Shown here: in pieces, positions 53,981-64,000 of the stretch
How positions within the stretch are numbered: the stretch's first letter is position 1
How the letters are laid out: each line of letters opens with the position of its first letter
Source: Ancistrus triradiatus
Lineage: Eukaryota; Chordata; Actinopteri; Siluriformes; Loricariidae
NCBI GenBank assembly: GCA_025084515.1
Contig: JAJAGP010000366.1
Coordinates: forward strand, 388,154 to 452,153
Direction of reading: 5' to 3'
Length of the DNA stretch: 64,000 nt
Translations under genes and position numbers: made by a program
The notes under the pieces: model-generated
What the model was told of the DNA's origin: nothing
Database searches by the model: none
The model's input: only the letters and a program-made list of their open reading frames with translations

Positions 53981-56239
53981 AATAAAACCGTCTATTACAT
54001 AAAAATGGAGGATAAGGTCTGGTGTAGAACATGAAAGGCCCGTGCAGGCCTCATCTCATCAACCATATTCATTGGTTGACCATTAGGATGACCTGGAACT
54101 CTGACTGAAAAACCCAGGTAAAGCCAGCTTCACTGTTTAAGCCCGTTTAGTCTTGGGTAAAATTGATGATTAAAAGAAATAAACATGAAAATGTTCTGCC
54201 ATATTTCTCTTCTGACCTTAGCTTTTATTCAGCGACATGCCTCCCTCATTTGCCTCGTAATTGAATGAAGTCAGTTTCAATTAGCATGTGTTTTTTTCCC
54301 CTCCATGTGCCTTTATAGAAAAATTAATTAGTCAATTACACAATTAACATCTGAACAGGGCTTTGTGTTAACAAGCCTTCTACAAGCAGTGGTAACCCTT
54401 CTGTAATGACACCAAATTCTGCTGGCACCGAGGGACTTGCTCAAGGAGATGGAGCTCGTCATCATTTCTTAGCGACAGCTTGCCGTTCCATCTGGCCTGT
54501 GCTGAGAGGGCTGGCCAGGGAAGCCTGAACAAAAACAAATTAAAAATAATCACTGTTTGTTTATGCAGTGCGAACTATTTACAGGCGACTCCATGCCAGT
54601 AATTTGCCCCCCCCCCCCCCCCCCCCCCCAGCTGTGACCGTTGGGCCAAGGCGTTGACCACCACCAGCATAAATATGGCTGATACGTTCAAGTAATGGCT
54701 CCTGGTTTAAATAAACACACAGCCACCCGTTATGATTTTATACGTCCCTATAGTGCTGAATCAAATCTGTGTGTGTGTCTCCTCTGGATGGATAGCGCCG
54801 TTGTGTGTCTGTTTGCACATTCGTGTGGGTGTCTCATTGTCCAGCTGTGTGTGTTGTCAACATATCCGACCACGAAAAGCTGAAACATGCTTGCTGAGCA
54901 GACACTGAAGTTTGCCGAGGTGACTCTTGGATTTGGGAGTAATACAGTCTGTTGGGGGCGGGGGGTTATATTAGAAATGGAAGAAGAGGTGGAGCCAAAT
55001 GGTTGCAACCACTGAATGTGTCTTACTGTAGGAGGTAGAAACACACAGCTCAAGTAGCAGGACCGGGCATTCTGTTAAATGTGCATTAACTGCCAAAAAC
55101 ACTGATATCAATGTCCCAGAGACTGACTTTGGATCGTGAGGCACTTTGGAAATGAATACCTTCCAAATAGAATCGAGATTTAATGTTTGTTCAGATATTA
55201 AGGAGGTTATGAAATGGGTTCATGTACTTGTCTGGCACTGGATGTACTGGACGCTAGCCATGCCATGCTTTCCAGTCTTTCTGAAGATCATCTAGAGCGC
55301 TGGCACACAAGTGATGAGCTGAAGTGCCAATTTGGAGAAGATAGCAATGGGAACAGTGCTGTTTTTTAATAAGCACTATATTGTATATGTGCTACAGGTC
55401 TTACCAGGTGCTGTACCAAAATACTGTTCTCGTTTACAATACCTCTTTATTACATGGAATCACTGCGCTTAATTGGTTAGCTATCTGGCCAACTAGTTAC
55501 TGTTATCAACAGTATTATTCAGCAGCTAGCAACATACAGCTTGTTTGTTTATCAGTCGTTACTCTAAGTCTAGCTTGCTAGCTAGTCAACTATAACAGCA
55601 TTAGCATACATTGTACTTCTGTTCTGTTGTACTTCGCTTCTGCTGACCAACAGTTAATCCAGTGCTACTGTGTTAATGTCCATTTAAATACAAAGGGAGA
55701 AACGGATTAGTAGTATTTGGCCATGACAACCCACGAGCCGTCCATTTTACACCATACTAGGATATCCACCGGTGTGGAGCAGGTTTCATCAAAGCAAGCC
55801 TTGATTTGAAAAAAAGAGTCAAAAAGGTTGTTCCATGTGCATGCCAAATGCAATACACAGCATTCTTGTGCACTGCCACTGGTAGTAAGTAGCAGCTTGC
55901 ACTCTATTAATAAAAACGAGAGTGCAGCGAGCTTCTCAAGAATGTTTATTTTCTCCATCCATCCCTCTAAACAATCCCTTAAAAGGGAGCGAATATGTTT
56001 ATAGGCTGTTTGCGGAGCAAATGTTGTTTTTCTCCCTCACATTTTTTCCATGGTAACTTAGACCAACCCAAATAAGCAAAGGCAAGTGCTTTGGATGAAC
56101 AAGTGTCATGTTGCCTGTGACTGACATGACACTGCTGACCCCAAGCAAAAACTTTCACACAAGACCATTTTTGCTTGTATTTAAAAAATAAGCACTTGGG
56201 AATCAACAATGGGTTTTGGTGCAAAGCTTCCATGTACTT
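53981..56239. other. Unique DNA with poly-C run, conserved-noncoding-like at 54180-54680
   Basis: 54180-54680 is repeat-free with TAATTGAATGAAGTCAGTTT, CAATTAGCATGTG and AAATTAATTAGTCAATTACA, typical of conserved noncoding DNA. Small frames in 54695-56275 have no recognisable domain. The C run is listed separately. Confidence 0.4.
54607..54629 (+). repeat. C homopolymer, 23 bases
   Basis: An uninterrupted C run, rare in vertebrate DNA and hard to sequence, so its length is uncertain. Confidence 0.95.
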
Positions 56240-57317
56240 TATACACACTGCCTGGCCAAACAAAAGGTCGCACACTGTAATATTTGTTCAGGCCACCTTT
56301 AGCTTTGATTAGGGCATGCATTCGCTGTGGCATCATTTCCACAAACTTCTGCAATGTCACAACATTTATTTTTCTCGACTTGCATGAATTTTTCCCCAAG
56401 ATCTTGTGTTGATGATGGGAATTTGTTTCACTGCGCAAAGTCTTCTCCAGGACATTCAAACAGATTCTCAGTGGGGTTCAGCTCTGGACTCTGTGGTGGA
56501 CATTCCATGTGTGAAAATGATGTTTCATGCTCCCTGAACCACTCTTTCACAATTTGAGCCTTCTGAAAAACAGATTCCCATCTTTTCCACAACCACAGGA
56601 TGTGTCTTTGGACATGGTTGTTAACAATTGGACACAGAACCTTGATTTGTCGCTAAAGACAGTATCGTCCCAGTCCATAGCAGTCCAGTTTTCTCGTTCA
56701 TGATATCACTGCAAACGAAGGTGACGGTTGCTGGCTGTCAATGGTAGGACACCTAATGGGCACTCTGACAACAAATTTCCTTCTGCAAAGCATCTGGAAA
56801 TGGTCCGGCAGAGACAGGGGCGTGTAGTGAAGGTGCCACCTGTGTCTGGCTAGTGGATAGCCAAACTGTAGGAGCTGCTCGTGCTTGTCGGCGGATCAAA
56901 CGATCCTCTGTACTGATGGTCTGCCTGGATTGTCCATGTGTGCATGCCCTGACAGAACCACTGCTCCCAGCACCTCCTAACAGCTAGGTCAGAACGGCCC
57001 ATATGGTGGGCAATTTGTCGAAATGACCATCTTGCTTCTGTCCACTGATTGACCCCCTCTCAAAGTCTGTCAACTGGGCAAATGTCTTCGAGTTCTTCTC
57101 TCACCAAGAGGTACACTACCCAAAAGTAGCGCCTTGGAGGCTTTTTATAGAGAACGGGGGAAGCAAGTTATGCCCTCTTGTGGCAAGACCCAGTGTCTAA
57201 TCAGACCACACCTGTAGTCATATATATATTTGTCCAAGACATAGCTGAATGCCAAGTTTTAGAGCCATCCAATCTTTCTATCTGGGTGCTTCATTTTGTT
57301 TTGTCAGTGAGTGTACA
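56240..57317 (-). mobile_element. Tc1-like transposon, nearly full length, decayed
   Basis: The left end TACACACTGCCTGGCCAAAC and the right end (reverse complement TACACTCACTGACAAAACAA) are diverged inverted repeats. The element is about 1.08 kb with the transposase on the minus strand. Its termini are unlike those of the other Tc1 copies here, so it is a separate lineage. Confidence 0.75.
56270..57080 (-). pseudogene. Tc1 transposase relic lacking second catalytic Asp region
   Basis: On the minus strand the first Asp block reads TVFSDKSRF (about 56655-56680). The segment that should hold QDNAP(I/C)H is deleted, so VFQ joins KAQIVKEWF (about 56540-56575). The Glu block reads PELNPTENL with GAG at 56467-56469. 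VTLQKFVEMMPQRMHALIKA, then KGG, is the family's C-terminus. The N-terminal part near 56900-57080 is readable only in fragments. Confidence 0.7.
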
Positions 57318-58372
57318 TACTATGGTGACCATATTCTTTTATACCATTCGTGTCTATTTAACCTGGACAAGAGGATGTGGTGTACCTTTTGAAATGTGCT
57401 CTTAAGCACTATATCTGAAATGTTCACAAATCAATTCCCAGTCGAGTCTAGCTTGTGACTACAAGTCGAATCTTCAGTAGAGAAATTGAGTTTATTTTTA
57501 TGATTACTAATAGTGATTTGGGCAAAAGTGCCATTTCTAAGTTCGTGCAAAGTTAGAAAAGCGTGCCTGATTAACAGCTCACCTCTCAGGTTCAGTATGA
57601 AAGCGTTACATAAACTGAAATCAATAAAAACAACATCCTTTCCCTCTCCCCTCATTTATTCAGGTTTTTAGTGTAAACCAGGTCAGGTTTTTACCTTACA
57701 TGGACAAGCTAAGTGTAGCAATGTCAGCTTGCTATGTATGGGGTAAACAGATATGGCCATTTCTCACCATTATTAACCTTTGTGTGTGTTTGTAGTTGTG
57801 TCCTAGAGAGCTTATAACACCAGTGCTTGTTGAAGTCTGTTGAATGTTAGCACTCTTGCCTTTAAGATAAAAAGCAGGATATAAACAGGACTCTGGGTGG
57901 TGGGCGGGGGGGGGACTTAATGGTTTACACAGTACCGCAGGCTGACTACGCTGTCTTCCAAGCTAAAAATAAGGATAGATATCTATAAAACAGGAAATGG
58001 TTTGAAGTCTGCGGAACAAAAGAAAACTTCAAAAAGTGAAGTCCAAATATTAACTTTGAGGCGCTACATTAAAAGGAGACATATGACTAAATATTAGTGA
58101 GATAATCTGGTGAGTGCAAGCACTTATGGACAGTTCATAATTTGAAGCAATATTATGACCTAATTTACGTGCGCGACATTAAATTCTTCCACTTTTATAA
58201 CAGCGCAGGGAAATCCTCAAGGTCTTTTTAATTAATTCCCATCATTCTCTCACTCTGACACTAAAGGCACTGTGGACACAGATTAGGAAGGATGTCCATG
58301 AAAAATTAACAGGTTTATCTCCTCGCTCTGACAACCTCAGCTCCATTATACATGCTGCACTATTTTTATATA
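57318..58372. other. Unique DNA, no gene seen
   Basis: No element is recognised. The 74-codon minus frame at 57431-57655 has no recognisable domain. A G run occurs at 57906-57914. Confidence 0.4.
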
Positions 58373-59574
58373 TACAGTCATGGAGAACTTTATTAAGGAA
58401 AGCTAGATGGATACCGAGTAGGGTGTCGTTTTGCTCTCAAAACAGCCTCGGTTCTTTATGGTGTGGATTCCAGAAGATGTTCGAAACAGTCATTTTGCTC
58501 CTTGTTGACATGAATACATCCTTCAGATCCTTCGAATTCCTGCAGATTTTTCAGGTGCGCTCTCATGCAGCCAATTTCCTGCTCGAACACAACCAAAATG
58601 TGTTGTACAGGATTCAGATCCGGTGAGTTAGAAGTGGGCTCATTGTCATGTGTATGAAACCAAATGAAAATGACTTTTCCCTTGTGAGCTTAGAAGATTT
58701 AGCCATTGGAAGATGAGACAACCGTGGCCATGACGGGATGCACATGGAGAGCAACAATACTTAAATACACTGATTGTGATTATTGATTGCATTAAGAAGC
58801 CCAAAGTGTGTCAAGAAAATTCCTCTCACCATTATTACATTAAGGAAACTGGTGCCAAATTCTGACTCTACCATCTGTATGCCTCAGCAGAAGTAAAGAT
58901 TCAGCAGGATATTTTTTATTTACATTTGTGCCATTTAGCAGACGCCCTTATCCAGAGCAACTTGCAATCGATACAATCCAAGCAACTGTGGGTTATTGTG
59001 TTCAAGGACCTAACAATGGCAGCCTGGCAGAAGTGGGATTTGAACCCTGGATCTTCTGGTCCTAACCACTAGGCCACTACAGTCCCCGTTTGGTCTGTCC
59101 AGTTTTGGCGAGCCTCTGCCCATTGCAGCCTCAGCTTTCGTTCTTGGCTGACAGGATTGAAACCCGACGTGGTGCTCTGTTGTTGTAGCCCATCCGCCAT
59201 CCACCAATTGCATTAATTAATTAATGATCTCAGAAACTGTAGTCTTCATGACGTCTCTCAACAAGGCCACAGACCTGACACTCACTGGATGCTTTTGTTT
59301 TTCTGTATTGCACCATCCTGAGTAACTCTGTGGACTGTTGCTTATGAAAATCCCAGCAAAGTTCAAACCAGTCCGCCTGCCACCAATAATCATGCCACAC
59401 TCAAAATCACTTTCCCCCATTCAGGTGGTTGATGTGAGCATTACCTGAATCTGCTGGCCCATATCTGCATGGCTTTATGCACTGCACCGCTGCCATACAA
59501 TTGGTGATAATTGCGTAAATTACATAATTAAATGAGCTATACAGGTGTTGCTGATAAAGCGCCAAGAGAATGTA
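58373..59574 (-). mobile_element. Tc1-like transposon with both ends, interrupted by a SINE
   Basis: The left TACAGTCATGGAGAACTTTA and the right ACAGGTGTTGCTGATAAAGC..GAATGTA are decayed inverted ends of the lineage of 29941 and 46905. Inside, the minus strand shows transposase segments in order (TCCTGCTCGAACACAACC; CGTGGCCATGACGGGATGCA; TCTGACTCTACCATCTGTAT; GTTTTGGCGAGCCTCTGCCC; CCGCCTGCCACCAATAATCA). No useful frame remains. A SINE family A copy sits at 58917-59088. Confidence 0.78.
58917..59088 (-). mobile_element. tRNA-derived SINE family A nested in Tc1
   Basis: GCCATTTAGCAGACGCCCTT, TCCAGAGCAACTTGCAATCG, GGGATTTGAACCCTGG (box B in reverse) and AACCACTAGGCCACTAC (box A in reverse, TGGCCTAGTGG) form a well-kept copy. 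Flanking sequence on both sides is the same Tc1, so the SINE arrived later. Confidence 0.87.
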
Positions 59575-62003
59575 TTTTCCACTTTTATTTTCTCAGCGAG
59601 TTGAAGCTGAGAGAAGAGGCAGCTAAAACGGAGATAAAAATGACGTATTTCACATAATAAAAGCAGCATCCGGTAGGGTAAGGTTGTTAAAAATAGTTAT
59701 TAAAATTTCTTTGTGGTTAATTAACTCAATATCACGCTGTAATGTAAAACTGCAGATATAACCATATTATATAAGTAAGTATAAGTATAAGTATATTTAT
59801 TCCAATAATTAAAAAAAACCTTTATTCATACTTATAACAGCCTTAAAAAAGTGTCCACATTTATTATTTAATGTAGAAATAAGTATTAAGGAAATTCTAC
59901 TAAAGCATTTTCCCTTGTCTGTTTTATTCCGTCATTAAGAACTTTTATGTCGTCATCAGTGACTTCCTGTTTCACTTGGGAATAAAGGTGCCAAATCTTG
60001 CCACATGGTTTTGAGAAAAGTTTGTTTCAGTTGTCATTAAACCAATATTGGGTGGATCCTAAGAAAGTGTCCAGGGAGTTTAGAGGTACTTGCATTGCAG
60101 ATAATTGTAGATTTGGAGACTTGGTGACCTCAGCATGTAACAATCTTCTGTAAATCTCCAATTTCTTTGCCACATTCTGCTCAATGTGTATGGGAAACAA
60201 ATATTTACGTCCCCTTAGGATCTTCATTACTGCTGCTACTTCTCAAGAACGTCTTCAATATTGGAAATATGGGCATTTCAAGCATGCATCTATTTTTATA
60301 TGCATTATCTTATCATTTCTCTCATTTCATTTCTGTATTCTGTAATTAACTCATGTTAATGAAGGGAATTTGGCTTCTGTGTCACCTCGCCTACAACAGG
60401 AGCCTATGGATATAGACGTTCATAAACACTCAAATTAATTTTTTTAAATGTTAAACAGTAGATCTTCATTAACAACAAAAATATAGCATTTTTTCCCCAT
60501 CTATACCAAGGTGCCTATTGTTCTGAAACGGACTGTAAATCTGATATTGTGTGATGTGCTGCTTCAGTTTGCATTGTAACTGAAGCATGTATTTGGAAAT
60601 GAGCAAGAAATCCAAACAGAAGAAGCTCAGCACTAGAGAATTAAGAAATCAAGTACAGCCTACACCAAAAAAAGGGGCTCGTTTAAACAGGCACACTCAG
60701 GAACCTATGGCATGAGCTTGGGATAGAGGGTGCTGTTTCCTCACCTCAGGATAACATGAGCGCCTGTAATTCATGGTGCTTTACCGGTCGTGTTCTCTTT
60801 GTGGCTCACTACAAACCCCTGTTAGTCATCCAGAGAGGAACAGTTTGCTCCTTAAACCAAACAGACTTATCCATCTTTACAGCATGTTTACGATCATGCC
60901 TAATAATAATGCCAATTATGAATATAACACTGGCTTTGTTGAACCTTTGCTGTAATCCAATGCTGTAATAGCACGGCAAAAAAATAACTATGATGTATTA
61001 TGTACTGGAGCACTGCAATAAAAATGGCAATTACAATATTTAGGACGTAACTTTTGCTGCGGATAAACTGAAAAACACAGTATTTCTGGTGTGTCGGCAA
61101 GATTTGGCAACTGGCATTGTTGGAAGGCCTCAGAACTTGCAGTAAGTGATTTGTTAATAGTAACTTAAAATTGGCATACTTAAGTTTTTGTAGAGGTTGG
61201 GGCAACTTCTTTAAGTACCCAGAACGTTGATCAGAAATTGGAAGCACACAATTCTTTGGAATTGCAGGAGTCTGCAATTGGGAAAAAGTCTCGAACAGTG
61301 GACTTTTTCAACCTGACACTCGGAGCACCTCTAATTCTACTACCAAAAAACAAAACAAGGGCACTACTCCTGGTTCTTGTGGATGAGTTGGTTCAACTAG
61401 TGAGTGCCCCAAGCCGTAGTCCAGTATCTAAATGTTTTGGTACATTTTGGTTCTGTTTTGTTCATACACATCCATGACTTTCCCCTAAAACCCAACTTGG
61501 AGTTTTAGCCAGTGATGGGACATGGTGGTCCCTTAGGGTTAGGGTTAAGACATTTACTCTTCACAATACCAGTTGTTGGAGCAGCTAGCACATTTTTGAT
61601 GAACTTACTCCTAGGAAAGGTGGCATTCTGTGAGGGGGGTCAATGTTTGTCTATGGAAATCCATTGATTAGGATCGGTGTCTGTATACTTCTGGCCATGC
61701 AGTGCACATGTAAACGTCGACATATTCACAGCAAGATCAGTATAGAGAGAGCAAGTGCCTGCGATGGTTCTCCTTGAATATCAAAAGGGCCCTGACAGAG
61801 CCTAGACATGTAGCAAGTCTTTTCCTTCATTGTTCTCCGTCTTTCTCTCTCATTATCTGTCTGTCTCTCTCTCTCAGGACACCGGAGTTTGATGCTTCCC
61901 ACTGATTTTGACATCAGAGGGAGACTGACAGTTGACATTCTCCCTCTTTTCACAGTCCATTCCATACCTTTCCTTCAATTGTCAGGAGAAAGGAGGTGGG
62001 TGT
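59575..62003. other. Mostly unique AT-rich DNA, no gene seen
   Basis: A TAAGTATAAGTATAAGTATA run lies at 59771-59797. Frames at 60027-60227, 60756-60968 and 60900-61277 have no recognisable domain. TTAGGGTTAGGGTTAAG at 61535-61551 is telomere-like but only two to three units. Confidence 0.4.
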
Positions 62004-62243
62004 GCGCGATAGACGGAGGGTTAGAGCGGCGTACGCGCATTTCTCGAACACCTTCATATCTCTGATTCCTGAACGCCGCCCGAATGTACCGCGAGGTAGG
62101 AAGCACTGAGGGAGCGTCGGCGACGGCATCCTCTTTTATCACCCGCCGTTAGCCTTGCGCTCGGCGTGTATCCTTCAGAGCAGTGTGTGTGTTTCAGACC
62201 TGCGAGCATTTGTTTCTTATCAAGGTTAGTGCTGACACGCGAG
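62004..62243. promoter_or_regulatory. CpG-dense block, possible CpG island or promoter
   Basis: I count 25 CpG in 240 bp (for example GCGGCGTACGCGC, AACGCCGCCCG, GCGTCGGCGACGG), while nearby lines hold zero or one per 60 bp. No TATA box or clear start site is seen. CGCGAGGTAGGA occurs exactly at 62090-62101 and 62238-62249, and each copy contains a GAG/GTAGGA splice-donor-like string. A minus frame of 95 codons (62054-62341) crosses it without a recognisable domain. Confidence 0.4.
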
Positions 62244-62382
62244 GTAGGAGGAAAAAAAGCCCTCTCCAACACCTGCTGGGCTTGTCTATGTAGAAAGGAT
62301 GCTGAAAAGATCACTCGTGCAATCTCTCTTCTCTGTGCCAACCATTAAGGCAGATGTCTTTGTGTACATTGGGTTACTTGCA

Positions 62383-62870
62383 ATACATTTTATCAGCCCT
62401 ACTTACCATACAGAAGCACTTTGTAGTCCATCTTTTTCTCTACATACTTTGTTCATCCCCTTTACTCTGTTCTCTAATGGTCAGGAGCCCTACATTTCAG
62501 GTCCTATTTGGGTGGTGGATCATTCTCAGAACTGCACTGACACTGATATCAGCATTATGTAGTCCGATACACAGAGTCACTCTAGAATCTGGAGTCTAAG
62601 CAGGAAAGTCCTTGGCGGCACTTCGTCCCCAGCCAACCGGAGGAGGGAGAGAGCTGCTGCGCTCTGGTGTGGCCTGGGGATGGTGGGGCTGGAGCTGATG
62701 ATGGAAACAACTTGAGTGGAGTTCTTCATAGTTCTTCATCAGGGTTGACAGGATGCTGGTGGCTGGACATTTTTTGACATTTTTGGACGATGGACTATTC
62801 TCAGTCCAGCGGTGACACTGAGGTGTTTAAAACCTCCAGCAGCACTGCTGTCTGATCCATTCGTACTTTG
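62383..62870. mobile_element. Rearranged palindromic MITE, two arms around a spacer
   Basis: The left arm (62383-62560) reads forward: TGTAGTCCATCTTTTTCTCT, TAATGGTCAGGAGCCC and GGGTGGTGGATCATTCTCAG. The right arm (62728-62870) reads GGATGCTGGTGGCTGGACAT, TGGACTATTCTCAGTCCAGC and CCAGCAGCACTGCTGTCTGA. About 165 bp of unrelated DNA lies between. It is the largest piece of this MITE in the window. Confidence 0.7.
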
Positions 62871-62879
62871 CATCCTTTG

Positions 62880-63550
62880 CATCTATGGACACAAACGTAA
62901 GTGCGTTACAGTTTCCAGTTAATTCATTAATGGGCCATGGTTTTCCACAGCAAAACTTTCTTATTGGATCTCTGTTGAGTGATGAGTTAATAAATCTTTG
63001 CTTAAAAGAGCAATAAAACGTTTCAGATAATCTCCCCAGGATCTACACGTAGTAAACGTCTTTCACTTCACAGTAACCGACGATGTTCACTTCTCGAAAC
63101 AATGTTTTGACAGGACTGGTGACCTAACAATTTGGGACTGACAAGTCTCGCGTTAAAAATGCTACTCATCGCATCTTTAATGTACCGAGCTACATTAAAA
63201 CCTCTTAGCCTGCCATTCTAGCGGCGAATTCAGCTCACAATAATAGACAAAATGTCAGAAGAATCGTAATTTCTTACAAGCGATTTATCTCAGAAGAAAG
63301 AACTGTATCGGACAGCTGACGAACGTCCCTCAATAAACCTGTCTCGAGATTTACTGCTCCTTTGGAAACGGTGTATGTCTGGAACATGACTTAGCCAGCT
63401 CCATTTTCACTTCGGTTTTTAGTATAATGAAAGCACTTTATGTGCTTTTGTAAATGATGATGAATATTAAAGTCATTGCAGACCGAGCTAGCAAGTCTAG
63501 GTCAAATGTAGGTGTTGGACGTAGAAAATGTTATGTCCACCTTATATGTA
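62880..63550. other. Unique DNA, no gene seen
   Basis: No recognisable gene or element. The TA at 63549-63550 is the target of the next Tc1 copy. Confidence 0.45.
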
Positions 63551-64000
63551 CAGTGGGCAAAAAAGTATTTAGTCAGCCACTGATTGTGCAAGTTCTCCTA
63601 CTTAGAAAGATGAGAGAGGTCTGTAATTTTCATCGTAGCTACACTTCAGCTATGAGAGACAAAATGAGAAACAAAATTCAGGAAATCACATTGTAGGATT
63701 TTTAAAGAACTTAATTGTAAATTATGGTAGAAAATAAGTATTTGGTCAATAACAAAAGTTCAATTCAATACTTTGTAACATAACATTTGTTGGCAATGAC
63801 AGAGGTCAAATGTTTCCTGTAAGTCTTCACCAGGTTGGCACACACTGTAGCTGGTATTTTGGCCCATTCCTCCATGCAGATCTCCTCTAGAGCAGTGATG
63901 TTTTGGGGCAACATGGACTTTCAACTCCCTCCACAAATTTTCTATGGGGTTGAGGTCTGGAGACTGGCTAGAGCACTGCAGGACCTTGAAATGCTTTTTA
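63551..64000 (-). mobile_element. Tc1-like transposon, left end, cut by window edge
   Basis: After TA the element starts CAGTGGGCAAAAAAGTATTT, the terminus of the lineage at 14671. The 3' noncoding region (to about 63770) and the C-terminal codons follow on the minus strand. The rest lies outside the window. Confidence 0.9.
63775..64000 (-). pseudogene. Tc1 transposase C-terminus, partial
   Basis: From the window edge the minus strand reads KHFKVLQCSSQSPDLNPIEN, including the catalytic Glu (GAA at 63940-63942), then an EEICMEEWAKIPATVC-like block and the terminal KTYRKHLTSVIANK-like residues. A single-base change in a short homopolymer near 63910 disturbs the frame. Whether the part beyond the edge is intact cannot be known here. 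Confidence 0.8.

Noticed and set aside
57583..57614. 32-nt minus-strand microexon between TTATTGATTTCAG and GTGAGC
   Set aside because: The length is not a multiple of three, no neighbour exon is seen, and there is no supporting context.
1..64000. Operons, CRISPR arrays, phage or plasmid features
   Set aside because: Coding density, repeat types and splice-like signals are those of a vertebrate genome; no prokaryotic gene order or direct-repeat spacer array is present.

Overview
The window reads as nuclear DNA of a ray-finned fish. It has no dense coding on either strand, introns are implied by splice-like signals, and dinucleotide repeats are common. It is packed with decayed transposable elements of kinds typical of teleosts: several Tc1-like lineages, tRNA-derived SINEs, hAT-like and Tigger/pogo-like pieces, an L1-like LINE, an RTE-like LINE end and palindromic MITEs. 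An ostariophysan fish such as a catfish or characin would fit, but that is inference from repeat content. I recognise no complete cellular protein gene, rRNA, tRNA gene or CRISPR. The window is best described as intergenic DNA or the inside of a very long intron.

Layout. 0-9 kb: sparse unique DNA, then a cluster of small elements (an inverted Tc1 relic, an internally deleted Tc1, a MITE, SINEs), followed by quiet DNA with one good 69-nt exon candidate (8894-8962, +). 9-16.8 kb: SINE and MITE pieces and three Tc1 copies; the one at 14671-15808 has both ends and its TA target duplication. A Tigger-like remnant follows. 17-24 kb: mostly unique DNA, another Tc1 copy, a GATA-motif cluster and a recursive-splice-like CAG/GTAAGC site. 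24.8-25.8 kb: an unusual 0.95-kb tract almost without G on the plus strand. 26.7-27.8 kb: a hAT-like element next to a LINE 3' end with a perfect 18-bp target duplication. 28-38 kb: Tc1, MITE and SINE fragments in unique DNA. 38.2-40.6 kb: an L1-like element on the minus strand with ORF1 and ORF2 relics. 40.6-45.5 kb: the longest repeat-free stretch, with many homeodomain-type TAATTA/ATTA motifs. 45.5-50.1 kb: nested Tc1 and SINE pieces and a second Tigger-like copy. 50-64 kb: SINEs, two long decayed Tc1 copies (one with a SINE inside), a CpG-dense block near 62.1 kb, a rearranged MITE, and a Tc1 copy running off the end.

Function. No set of genes acts together here. All transposase and LINE frames are broken by stops, frameshifts or deletions. 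Possible host function rests on candidates: the 69-nt exon, the CpG-dense block, the recursive-splice-like site, and the repeat-free motif-rich stretches that look like conserved noncoding DNA. Each needs cross-species alignment or RNA evidence. Element families were assigned from remembered consensus features, not from a search. I found nothing that I can defend as a new biological system.
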